A DNA stretch of 64,000 nt from assembly GCF_001013905.1 (NCBI RefSeq), contig NZ_LN831790.1, positions 6,958,001 to 7,022,000 on the forward strand, in the 5' to 3' direction. Of the stretch, positions 35,363 through 43,194 are shown piece after piece. A program made the position numbers and the translations under genes. Numbering within the stretch: position 1 is the first letter of the stretch; every line of letters starts with the position of its first letter. The stretch is from Streptomyces leeuwenhoekii. Its GTDB lineage: Bacteria; Actinomycetota; Actinomycetes; Streptomycetales; Streptomycetaceae. The notes beneath the pieces are model-generated. The model worked only from the letters and a program-made list of their open reading frames with translations, ran no database searches and had not been told where the DNA came from.

Positions 35363-36749
35363 ACCACGCCCGGACGGCGGCTGGACCTCCCCGGGGCCCA
35401 TGAGCGGTACCGACACGCTGTTCTGGCGGCTGAGCGGAAACCCCCTGACGCGTCCCCATGTCACCTGGCTGTGGCTGCTGGAGAGCCCCCCGGAGTGGGA
35501 GGACTTCGTGCGCGCCTGCGACGGGGCCACCCGTCGGCTGCCACGGCTGAGGCACCGCGTGGCGGAGACGCCGCTGCGGACCGGCACCCCCTCCTGGACC
35601 CCCGACACCGGCTTCCGCCTGTCCCGGCACGTGCACCGCATGCGCCTGCCGGCCCCCGGAGGCCAGCGCGAACTGCTGGACCTGGTCGAGTGGCGGGCCT
35701 CGGCTGCCTTCGACCCCCTCCACCCGCCCTGGGAGATCACCCTGGTCGAGGGGTACCAACGGGACCGCGCCGCCGCCGTGCTGACCTGGCATCACAGCGT
35801 CGGCGACGCGGTGACCATCGTGGCGGCGGTCCGCCGCCTCATGACCGGCGGCGCGCCGGCGGAGACGGCGGGCCCCGCCACCGCGCCACCACGGGATCCG
35901 TCCGCCCCGCACAGCGGCCCCAGCCGCCGCACCGCCGTCTCCCGGCTGGTGGGCGACGCGGCCGAGGAGGCACGCACGGCGCTGCGGGCGGGCGTCCGCG
36001 CCCTGACCGCGCCCGGAGCCACCGGCGCGGGGGCACGGATCGCGGGCGGTGCCGTCGCCCAGCTCCTCCAGCCGCTGTCCTCCTCACCCCTGCTCGCCCG
36101 GCGCAGCCCCGCCCTCCACTACGGGCTGCTCACCGTGTCCCTGCCCGGGCTGAAGGCGGCCGGGAAGGCGGCGGGCGTCTCGGTGACCTCCGCCTATGTG
36201 TCGGCGATCCTGGGGGCGTTCCACCGCTACCACGACCACCACGGGTTCGTCCGCGACACCGTGCCCGTCCTCGTGCCCGTGAGCCTGCGGGAGCCGCACG
36301 AGACGGGCGCCGGCAACCTCGTGGCCGCCGTCGTGATTCCCGGACCCGTCGGCGACCTGCCCGCCCGGGCCCGCATGGTCCGCGTGCACGACGCGGTCGC
36401 CGAGGCCCGGAGCCTGGTGGCCAGAGGGGCCTGCACGGTGCTGGCGGGCATGGGCGCGCTGGTGCCCCGGCCGCTGTACGAGCGGCTCGCGCCCCTGCTG
36501 CTGCGCAGGATCGACGTCGTGGTCACCAGCGTCCCCGGCCTCCCGGCCACAGCGCGAGCCGCGGGCGCCGCGGTCGTGAACGCCGTGCCCTGGGCGCCGC
36601 GCGGCGGTGCGGCGGCCAACATCTCCATGGCCTCCCACGGCGACCTGTGCGGCATCGGCACCAACCTGGACCCGGCCGCGATCACCGACCCCGGGCTCTT
36701 CCACCGCTTCCTGGAGGACAGTTTCGAGGAGACGCTCGGTCACGGGTGA
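35355..36749 (+). CDS. WS/DGAT-type acyltransferase (DUF1298)
   Basis: 464-aa wax ester synthase/diacylglycerol acyltransferase family protein. ATG at 35355 with GGGAGGTC upstream, overlapping the SDR. The active-site motif is H146-H147-S-V-G-D151-A in WHHSVGDA, a variant of HHxxxDG in which the Gly is Ala. N-terminal domain about 15-180 (LTRPHVTWLWLLESP, FDPLHPPWEITLVEG), C-terminal DUF1298 region about 230-460 (SVTSAYVSAILGAF, VPVSLREPHETGAGN, NISMASHGDLCGIGTNLD). It would join an acyl-CoA or acyl-ACP to an alcohol. Coupled to the upstream SDR, which might supply that alcohol. Confidence 0.83.
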   Translation: MNEPRPDGGWTSPGPMSGTDTLFWRLSGNPLTRPHVTWLWLLESPPEWEDFVRACDGATRRLPRLRHRVAETPLRTGTPSWTPDTGFRLSRHVHRMRLPAPGGQRELLDLVEWRASAAFDPLHPPWEITLVEGYQRDRAAAVLTWHHSVGDAVTIVAAVRRLMTGGAPAETAGPATAPPRDPSAPHSGPSRRTAVSRLVGDAAEEARTALRAGVRALTAPGATGAGARIAGGAVAQLLQPLSSSPLLARRSPALHYGLLTVSLPGLKAAGKAAGVSVTSAYVSAILGAFHRYHDHHGFVRDTVPVLVPVSLREPHETGAGNLVAAVVIPGPVGDLPARARMVRVHDAVAEARSLVARGACTVLAGMGALVPRPLYERLAPLLLRRIDVVVTSVPGLPATARAAGAAVVNAVPWAPRGGAAANISMASHGDLCGIGTNLDPAAITDPGLFHRFLEDSFEETLGHG

Positions 36750-36874
36750 GGCCGCCGCGCCCGGCGCCGCGGCACACGGCGCCCGCCGCGACCCGCACAC
36801 GGTGACCGGTGAGCGGCGGCGCCCGGCGGCGCGATCAGGAGTAGAGCGCGATCACCAGAAGACTAGGAGAAACG

Positions 36875-37513
36875 GTGCGGCTCCCCTTGGAAACGGAACT
36901 GCGGGCGGAGAGGAAACGCCTGCTGGACACCCTGTCCGCGCTGCCCGACGACGTTTTCGAGTCGGGCCCCACGCTCTGTGACGGATGGTCCCCACGCGAT
37001 GTGCTCGGTCACCTGATCGGTGTCGATGACGCCCTGGCCACCTACCGCCCGTGGCGCAGCCTGGCGGCGGTCAACCGACGGCAGGTGCGGCGAGCCCGCC
37101 GCCTGTCGCGGCAGGAGCTGATGGCCCGGGCGCGCGACTGGGCCGACCGGCCCGCCTGGAGCAGCAGGCTGGCCGCCCTGATCGCCCTGGGAGACCTCGC
37201 GGTGCACCACCAGGACATCGTGCGCGGCGTCGGCGCGGACCGCGACCTGCCCCCCTCCGTACCCTCGTACATCCTCTGGGACGGGGCCCTGCTGAGTTCC
37301 CAGTCGAACCTGCGCGTCCTGGCGTACCGCGTGATCCCCGTCGACGGGCACCCGCCGCTCGGCCCGCCCGCCGCGCTGCGCCCGGCCGAGGTGTGGGGGA
37401 CGAGGGAGGCACTGGGCATGTGGCTGGCGGGACGCGACGCCGTCGCCGGGGAACTGTGCTTCACCTCCTCCCGGCCCGCGCCCCGCCGAGCGGACCGGGG
37501 AGCGCTCCGGTGA
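36875..37513 (+). CDS. Mycothiol-dependent maleylpyruvate isomerase-family (MDMPI/DinB-like) enzyme
   Basis: 212-aa four-helix-bundle protein of the MDMPI/DinB metalloenzyme group. GTG at 36875 behind AGGAGAAA. Helix 1 ELRAERKRLLDTLSALP, the metal-ligand His in VLGHLIGVDDA, and HHQDIVRG near residue 110 (second and third His ligands) are present; the hydrophobic N-terminal WSPRDVL motif is typical. In mycothiol-producing actinobacteria this family includes mycothiol S-transferases. It may add mycothiol to, or isomerise, a reactive intermediate of the cluster. Its stop overlaps the alpha/beta hydrolase start by 4 bp (GTGA). Confidence 0.75.
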   Translation: MRLPLETELRAERKRLLDTLSALPDDVFESGPTLCDGWSPRDVLGHLIGVDDALATYRPWRSLAAVNRRQVRRARRLSRQELMARARDWADRPAWSSRLAALIALGDLAVHHQDIVRGVGADRDLPPSVPSYILWDGALLSSQSNLRVLAYRVIPVDGHPPLGPPAALRPAEVWGTREALGMWLAGRDAVAGELCFTSSRPAPRRADRGALR

Positions 37514-38388
37514 GTCCCGCACGCCCCGAACCCATCGCCGCCCGGCGGGTCCTGGTCGACGGGGTCTCCACGCGCTACTACGAGCACGGCTCGGGCCCCG
37601 CGGTCCTCCTGGTGCCCGGTGTCGCCTCCAGCGCGCGCGACTGGTTCCCGGTGATGCGGGAGCTGGGCGACAGTTGCCGCGTGCTCGCACCGGACCTTCC
37701 CGGAATAGGCGGCACCAGCCCGCTGCCCGGCGTGGAACCAGCGCGGATGGCGGCCTTCCTCGCCGGCTTCCTCGACGTGCTGGGCGTCGACGGCGTCACC
37801 GCCGTCGGACACTCCTACGGCGGCCTCCTCGTCGCGGAACTCGCCCTCTCCCGCCCCGGACTGGTGAACCGCCTGGTCCTGGTCGACGCCTGCGGCCTGG
37901 GCCGCGCGGCCCACCCCGCCGCCATCGCCCTGGGGATGCTGCCCGAACGCGCGGCCGACGCGCTGTCCGTACTCCTGTCCCTGCCCGGGAGCCAGATCCC
38001 GCTGGCCTTCTCCACCCTGCTGCTGCTCCGGCAACCGTGGCGCGTGCCCCTGCGCACCTGGCTGGCCCAGGTCCGACTCTCCCACTCCCGGCAGGCGCTG
38101 CGGACCTCGCTGCAGGTTTTCAGGGAATGCGCGGACGCCACCGGCCAGCGCCGGGACATCCTCGTCGTGGACCGGCTGCCCCGCATCAGGGTGCCGACGC
38201 TGGTCGTGTGGGGCGACGGCGACCCCCTGTTCCCGGTCTGGCAGGGACGGGCGGCGGCCCGCAGGCTCCCGGCCGGGAGATTCGTCCTCCTCGTGGGGGC
38301 CGGCCACGTCTCCTACCTCGACCGGCACACGGACTTCATGGACGCCGTCGGACCGTTCGCGCGCGACAGCGCCGACCGGCTGCCCTGA
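37510..38388 (+). CDS. Alpha/beta hydrolase
   Basis: 292-aa alpha/beta-hydrolase fold esterase or lyase. GTG at 37510 overlaps the preceding stop. Oxyanion region LLVPGVASSARDWFP, nucleophile elbow VGHSYGGLLV (Ser near residue 99), acidic residue in VVWGDGDPLFP and catalytic His in VGAGHVSYLD. The cap domain lies at about 140-205 (LSVLLSLPGSQIPLAF). In a cluster without a thioesterase domain it could release the acyl chain from the ACP, or cleave an ester or C-C bond of the product; no direct evidence separates these. Confidence 0.86.
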   Translation: MSPARPEPIAARRVLVDGVSTRYYEHGSGPAVLLVPGVASSARDWFPVMRELGDSCRVLAPDLPGIGGTSPLPGVEPARMAAFLAGFLDVLGVDGVTAVGHSYGGLLVAELALSRPGLVNRLVLVDACGLGRAAHPAAIALGMLPERAADALSVLLSLPGSQIPLAFSTLLLLRQPWRVPLRTWLAQVRLSHSRQALRTSLQVFRECADATGQRRDILVVDRLPRIRVPTLVVWGDGDPLFPVWQGRAAARRLPAGRFVLLVGAGHVSYLDRHTDFMDAVGPFARDSADRLP

Positions 38389-38420
38389 CCCCACCGGCGC
38401 ACGCGACGAAAGGGACGCAC

Positions 38421-40019
38421 ATGACAGACGAGCCGCAGGAAGACCCGCGCGGGGCGTCCCGCGCCGGCACCCCGACGAGCGGCGCGCCGGCGGTTTCGGC
38501 CCGGTCGTCACCGGCCGGCGGCCGGGCGGACCGGGAGGAACGGCACGACGTCGTCATCGTGGGCTCCGGAGTGGGCGGCAGCATCGCGGCACTCCGCCTG
38601 GCACGGGCCGGAATCCGTGCCGTGGTACTGGAGCGAGGACGGCGCTGGCCTCTCGACCCGGCCGGCACCACCTTCCCCGCCTTCCCCTCGCTGGACCGGC
38701 GGCTGGTCTGGCTGGACGGGGAGAGCTCCCCGTTCCCCCCGCTGCGCTCCGGGCCCTGGGCCCGCCTCTTCGAAGCGGTGGAGGCGGCCCTGCCGCGTTC
38801 CACCGGGCTGCTCGACGTCATGACCGAGGAGGGCGCGGTGATCGTGTGCGGCGCCGGGGTCGGCGGCGGCACCCTGGTGTACGGAGGGGTGCTGGCCCAG
38901 CCCCGGCCGGCGGCCTTCCGGCGGGTCTTCCCGGCGCTGGACCACGAGGAGTTCGACCGGGTCCACTATCCCCGGGCCCGGCGCCGGCTCGGCGGGGCGC
39001 CGTTCCCGCGTGACCTTCTCGACGAGCCGCCCTACCGTGCCCACCGGCTCTTCGACCGGGCGGTGCGCGCCTCGGGACTGCCCGCGGAGACGATCGTCAG
39101 CGCCTTCGACTTCGACGCCCTGCGGGACGAACTGGGCGGCGCCCGGCCGGCGGCCGCCATCGTCGGCCAGTACCACTTCACCGGCTGCAACAGCGGGGCC
39201 AGGACCAGCGTGGACCGCACCTGCCTGGCCGAGGCGGAGGCCACCGGACGCACCCGGGTGCGGCCGTTGCACCGGGTGACGGACCTGGCGCTGGACCGGC
39301 GCCACGGCTACCGGGTCCTGGCGGAACACCTGGCGCAGGACGGCACCGTGCGGGAACGGGTCGCCTTCCACTGCGACCGGCTGGTGCTCGCCGCCGGCGT
39401 CCACACTCCCCGTCTGCTGCTGGCGGCCCGGGACTCCGGCGCTCTGCCCGGCCTGCACCCCTCCATCGGGGAGGACTGGGGCGCCAACGGCGACCACGTC
39501 GCCGTGGTGCGGACTCCCGGCCTGTCCCCGGACACGGTCCAGGGCGGCCCCTCGGCCACCCTGGTGCACGACGCCACCGGCACCGTGGGGGTCATGCACG
39601 CGCCGCTCACCCTCCCGCTGGGCGCGGGCGAGGTGGTGTGCCTCGGCATGGGGATCTCCGACCGCTTCGGCAGATGGGTGCGGAGCGCGGACGGCCGCAT
39701 CGGACTCGAATGGGAGGCGGACCGTGAGGCCGGGGCCAGGGCACGGGTCGAGGACGTGGTGCGCCGGGTGGCGGGGCATCTGCCCGACGCGACCGTGACC
39801 CCCCTGAACCCCTCCCGGCCGGTCGTCGCCCACGCCGTGGGCGGGGTCCGGCTGGGCAGGGCCACGGACGCCCACGGCAGGCTGCACGGTCATCCGGGGC
39901 TGTACTGCCTGGACGGAGCGCTGCTGCCGGGGACCGCCGGCGCCGTCAACCCGGCACTGACCATCGCCGCGGTCGTGGAGCACTGCCTGGACCACGTTCT
40001 CACCGACTTCACGGGGTGA
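38421..40019 (+). CDS. GMC-type FAD oxidoreductase (cholesterol oxidase-like)
   Basis: 532-aa glucose-methanol-choline oxidoreductase. ATG at 38421 with GAAAGGGA upstream. A disordered N-terminal 38 residues is followed by the FAD beta-alpha-beta motif VVIVGSGVGGSIAALRLA (about 45-62) and VLERGRRW. The isoalloxazine loop CGAGVGGGTLVYGG and the C-terminal AGAVNPALTIAA resemble cholesterol oxidase and related secondary-alcohol oxidases rather than glucose oxidase. The usual catalytic His/Asn pair is suggested by VVAHAVGG and GAVNPALT. It probably oxidises a hydroxyl on the cluster product. Last enzyme gene of the co-directional run. Confidence 0.85.
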   Translation: MTDEPQEDPRGASRAGTPTSGAPAVSARSSPAGGRADREERHDVVIVGSGVGGSIAALRLARAGIRAVVLERGRRWPLDPAGTTFPAFPSLDRRLVWLDGESSPFPPLRSGPWARLFEAVEAALPRSTGLLDVMTEEGAVIVCGAGVGGGTLVYGGVLAQPRPAAFRRVFPALDHEEFDRVHYPRARRRLGGAPFPRDLLDEPPYRAHRLFDRAVRASGLPAETIVSAFDFDALRDELGGARPAAAIVGQYHFTGCNSGARTSVDRTCLAEAEATGRTRVRPLHRVTDLALDRRHGYRVLAEHLAQDGTVRERVAFHCDRLVLAAGVHTPRLLLAARDSGALPGLHPSIGEDWGANGDHVAVVRTPGLSPDTVQGGPSATLVHDATGTVGVMHAPLTLPLGAGEVVCLGMGISDRFGRWVRSADGRIGLEWEADREAGARARVEDVVRRVAGHLPDATVTPLNPSRPVVAHAVGGVRLGRATDAHGRLHGHPGLYCLDGALLPGTAGAVNPALTIAAVVEHCLDHVLTDFTG

Positions 40020-40174
40020 GACACGGACCGGGAGGCCGGAACACCCGAGGGCGTGCCCACCGCCGCACCTCACCCCGGGGCGGCCCGCCCCGCACCGCGC
40101 CGTCAGCGGGCTCTCCCCGCCACACGAACCGGAACCGACCATCCCCGACCGCCGCGATCGAAAGGTGACCTTCC

Positions 40175-40708
40175 ATGCGCACCGCACTGGCCCTGACCAC
40201 CGGGCTCCTCGCCCTCGGAACCTGTCTCGCCGCTCCCGCGTCGGCGGCCCCCGCGGTCGAGGACGGGCTGGTCTCCTGCCCCCTGGGCGTGCAGAACACG
40301 TCGTACACGCCCGGCCTCACGCTGACCACGCCGGTCCCCCACGTCGAGGTCGACTCCTCCGGCACCCTGGGGCCCTGCGTCTCCACCGACCTCGGCCACA
40401 CGGGCGGGACCTACGAGTTCGGCGGCAGCGGCAACCTCAACTGCCTGGGCGGCGGCAGCGCGGGCACCGGCCGGATCACCTGGAGCGACCCGGGGACGGT
40501 CCCCTCGCGCTTCACCTACACCGCCACCCTGGCGCTGCGCCCGAACGGCACCACGGTGCTGGTGGCCACCGGCCCCATCACCTCGGGCGACTACGCGGGA
40601 CGCACGATCGTGAGCACGATCGTCATCACCAGCACGGACTTGCTGGCCTGCACCTCACCGGGTGGGCTCACCTCGGCCTCCGGCCCCTTCCTCGTCACCG
40701 TCCTGTGA
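40175..40708 (+). CDS. Small secreted protein of unknown function
   Basis: 177 aa, ATG at 40175 with GAAAGGTGA upstream. The signal peptide is clear: MRTALALTTGLLALGTCLA ... ASAAP, cleaved at about residue 25. The mature part is Thr/Ser/Gly-rich beta-type sequence with four Cys (VSCPLG, GPCVST, NCLGGG, LACTSPG), allowing two disulfides, and no recognisable catalytic motif. Similar small secreted beta proteins are common in Streptomyces. It sits 155 bp after the GMC gene, so membership of the cluster is uncertain. A terminator-like stem follows. Confidence 0.75.
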   Translation: MRTALALTTGLLALGTCLAAPASAAPAVEDGLVSCPLGVQNTSYTPGLTLTTPVPHVEVDSSGTLGPCVSTDLGHTGGTYEFGGSGNLNCLGGGSAGTGRITWSDPGTVPSRFTYTATLALRPNGTTVLVATGPITSGDYAGRTIVSTIVITSTDLLACTSPGGLTSASGPFLVTVL

Positions 40709-40734
40709 GGCGGCGGCCGCCTCGCACCACCGCG

Positions 40735-40761
40735 GCGAGGGCGCCCGCCCCGGGCCCTCGC
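40735..40761. terminator. Probable terminator
   Basis: GCGAGGGC (40735-40742) pairs with GCCCTCGC (40754-40761) around an 11-nt loop, in the gap between the secreted protein and the SIS gene. GC-rich, without a T-run. Confidence 0.5.
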
Positions 40762-40834
40762 GCCGCACGAGGTGCTCCGCCCCGGCGCGCGGCGGGCACC
40801 GTTCGTCTCCCGTCCCTCGGGAAAGGTTCCGGCC

Positions 40835-41443
40835 ATGGTGGATCAGTCCAGCGAACCCGCACGACCCGGTGAGGTCCCCGTCGGCGTGGACGGCGTCTTC
40901 GCCAGCGCACGGCGCGTGGTGCTGCGCGAGGTGGAGGCGCTGCTGTCGCGCACGGACGAGACGGAGGCCCGGGCGCTGATCGACGCCGTCCGGGCGGCCG
41001 AGCGCGTCTTCGTCCTGGGCATGGGCCGCTCCAAGATGGCGATCGACGCCTTCGCCATGAGACTGATGCACCTGGGCCTGACCGTGCACATCGCGGCCGA
41101 CGCCACGACCCCGGCCATCGGCGCGGGGGACCTGCTGATCGCCTGCAGCGGCTCCGGCGAGACCCCCACCGTCGTCTGCCTGGCGCGGACCGCCGCCCGC
41201 ACCGGGGCGCGGGTGGCCGTGGTGACCGGGAACCGGGACAGCAGGCTGGCCCGGGACGCAGATCTGGTGGTCCTGCTGCGCGAGTACAGCCAGGACTACC
41301 GGCCCCTTGCCTCCAGCCAGTTCGTCGGCACCCTCTTCGAACAGGGAGCCTTCCTCTTCTTCGACTGCCTGGTCCTGGTCATGGAAGGGAGCCGGCCCGC
41401 CGACGCCGACGCCATGTTCGCCCGGCACACCAACCTCGAATGA
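40835..41443 (+). CDS. SIS-domain sugar-phosphate isomerase (6-phospho-3-hexuloisomerase-like)
   Basis: 202-aa single SIS-domain protein resembling 6-phospho-3-hexuloisomerase (HxlB/PHI). ATG at 40835 with GAAAGG upstream; the longer frame from 40772 is rejected. FVLGMGRSKMAIDAFAMRL is the phosphosugar-binding start, followed by TTPAIGAGDLLIACSGSGETPT with the Ser/Thr phosphate loop, and an FLFFDCLVLVMEG C-terminus. The stop overlaps the TPI-like gene start (ATGA), so it is the first gene of a two-gene sugar-phosphate operon that the IS21 insertion has broken. Confidence 0.83.
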   Translation: MVDQSSEPARPGEVPVGVDGVFASARRVVLREVEALLSRTDETEARALIDAVRAAERVFVLGMGRSKMAIDAFAMRLMHLGLTVHIAADATTPAIGAGDLLIACSGSGETPTVVCLARTAARTGARVAVVTGNRDSRLARDADLVVLLREYSQDYRPLASSQFVGTLFEQGAFLFFDCLVLVMEGSRPADADAMFARHTNLE

Positions 41444-41931
41444 CCAACCCCGGGAGCGGTATGAAGGCCCTCGCCCCACCGTTGACCTGCACCAGCACCA
41501 AGATGAACCTCGGCCTCTCCGACACCCTGCGCTGGCTGGACGACATCGTCCTGCCCCACGCGCCCGAGCTGGCCCGCCTGGCCTTCTTCGCCTGCCTGCC
41601 ACACCCCCTGCTGACCGTCGCCCGGGCCCGCCTCGGTGACTGCGGCGTCGGCGTCGGGGCGCAGAACTGCTGGTTCGAGGGCGGCGCGGTCACGGGCGAG
41701 GTGAGCGCGGACCTGCTCGCCGAGCTCGGCTGCCGCCACGTCATGCTGGGCCACGCCGAGCGCCGCCGCCTCTTCGGCGAGGACGACGACCTGATCGCGC
41801 GCAAGGTCGCCGCCGCTCTCGACGCCGGACTCGTCCCCCTGCTCTGCGTCGGCGAGGACACCCGGCTCGGCCCCGAGGACGCCGCCCGCCACGTGGTGCG
41901 GCAGGCCGCGGTTCTCGCCCTGGTTCGGTAA
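41440..41931 (+). pseudogene. Triosephosphate-isomerase-like gene, 5' part (split by IS21)
   Basis: N-terminal two-thirds of a TIM-barrel isomerase, ATG at 41440. TSTKMNLGL carries the substrate Asn/Lys region (K at about residue 21) and HVMLGHAERRRLFGE carries the electrophilic His. The TSTKMN form and overall length suit the EryH/LerI branch (L-erythrulose-1-phosphate isomerase) better than glycolytic TPI. The frame ends at TAA 41929-41931, before the element; in-frame sequence continues a few codons to the insertion point at 41949. The catalytic Glu (YEPAWAIGG) is on the other side of the element at about 45010. Not functional as it stands. Confidence 0.8.
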
Positions 41932-41949
41932 GCGAGAGCGGACAACGTT

Positions 41950-41987
41950 TGTCGACGGTTTCGGACAGCACTTTGGCGATCAGCACC
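41950..41987. repeat. IS21 left terminal inverted repeat
   Basis: Starts TGTCGACGGTTTCGGACAGC; matches the right end over about 36 bp with scattered mismatches. An inner repeat unit starts at 41995. Confidence 0.75.
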
Positions 41988-42139
41988 GCAGAAATGTTGA
42001 CGAGAACCGACAACGCTTTGGCCGCCTGCCAGGACGTCCTTGTCAGCCACGCCAGCACGTGAGGGCTGGCATACCCGCTGCCACTGCGAGAGGCTGACCC
42101 ATCACGGGTTGATCTTCAGCACACGGAGGCTACGAGCTC

Positions 42140-42658
42140 ATGGCAGCATCAGGGAACCAGCTCTTACCAACAGCAGGTGCATACGAGATCGATCAGGCGG
42201 CATCAACGATCCGCTTCGACACACGCGCCATGTTCGGGCTGCTCCCAGTCCGAGGTACCTTCGCCATCGGTCATGGCCGCATTACTGTGGCGGACCCGGC
42301 AGACGAGTCGTTGGTGCACGTCGTAATAGAGGCAGGAAGCTTCGAGTCGGGCAATCAGCAGCGTGACGACCACGTCAGGTCCTCTGACTACCTGGACGTG
42401 GCTCGGCATCCCGAGATCGGCTTCCGGAGCCAGCGTGTGGAGCGATCCGACGCTGATGCCATTTTGCACGGCGAGTTGACTGTCTGCGGGGTGACTCGGC
42501 CGATCGCCGTCACACTCGGCACGGTTGCCCACGAGGGCAAGCGGATGACGGCGAGCGGCACTACCACGATCGACCGGTACTCCTTCGGCATCACCAAGGC
42601 CAAGGGCATGACGGGCCGGCATCTCAAGATCACTTTGGAAGTCGTCGCGCACTGCTGA
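42140..42658 (+). CDS. YceI-family lipocalin-like protein (IS21 passenger)
   Basis: 172-aa YceI protein, a lipocalin-like fold that binds long isoprenoid or hydrophobic chains. ATG at 42140 with GGAGG 15 nt upstream. Motifs: AYEIDQAASTIRFDTRAMF, VIEAGSFESGNQQRDDHVRSSDYLDV, HPEIGFRS, HGELTVCGVTRPIAVTL, DRYSFGITKA. No signal peptide, so it is cytoplasmic. GC is clearly below that of the flanking chromosome, and the third-position bias is weaker. It has a TTA Leu codon at 42164-42166, making translation dependent on bldA tRNA if the host is Streptomyces. It lies between the left terminal repeat and istB, so it travels with the element. Confidence 0.87.
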   Translation: MAASGNQLLPTAGAYEIDQAASTIRFDTRAMFGLLPVRGTFAIGHGRITVADPADESLVHVVIEAGSFESGNQQRDDHVRSSDYLDVARHPEIGFRSQRVERSDADAILHGELTVCGVTRPIAVTLGTVAHEGKRMTASGTTTIDRYSFGITKAKGMTGRHLKITLEVVAHC

Positions 42659-42698
42659 ACCGATCATTGTGCTACGCAGCGCACGGACCAGCGTGAGG

Positions 42699-43194
42699 TC
42701 AGCCTGCGGCGTCCTGCGCTCGGGCCGCCCTGGTGCTGGCGAGCCGGTAGGACTCCGTGCCGGTCTCGATGATGTTCCCGCCGAAGGTGAGGCGGTCGAC
42801 GATGGCCGCGCAAAGCCGCGGGTCGGTGAACGTCCTGGTCCACCCGCCGAACGATTCGTTGGAGGCGATGGCGACGCTGTTCTTCTCCTCGCGTTCGGTG
42901 AGCACCTGGAACAGCAGCTCAGCGCCCCTGCGGTCCAAAGGTCCGCAGCGACTTCTCCCGCGGGAACTGTGCCGCCTTGATGCGTCGTTCGGAGCGTCGC
43001 CGGGCCCGGTCGTCACACTCGGCCATCAGTAGTTCGGCGAGGAAGCCGCGATAGGACATCTGGTCGCGGGCGGCGGCTTCGGCCAGGTCGGGGAACTGGG
43101 CCCGGATGGTGGGCAGCCGGAGCATGCGGCATGCCTGGTCGACGGCGGCGTCGGCGGCCTGTTCGGTCAGCCCGCGGTGGCGTTTGAGGGTCAC
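42699..43194 (-). pseudogene. istB: istB transposition helper ATPase, internally deleted
   Basis: Starts at GTG 43194, overlapping the istA stop (GTGA). The N-terminal part (LKRHRGLTEQAADAAVDQAC ... AAQFPREKSLRTF) is intact to about 42940. The frame then jumps: the C-terminal part RRGAELLFQVLTEREEKN ... FGGNIIETGTESYRLAST resumes in another frame to 42699. About 110 codons containing Walker A and B are missing. GGTCC occurs on both sides of the junction (42932-42936 and 42940-42944), suggesting a short-homology deletion. The product would be a short, inactive peptide. Confidence 0.85.

Noticed and set aside
40772..40834. Longer N-terminus for the SIS isomerase
   Set aside because: Extra residues are not family-like and ATG 40835 has a better binding site.
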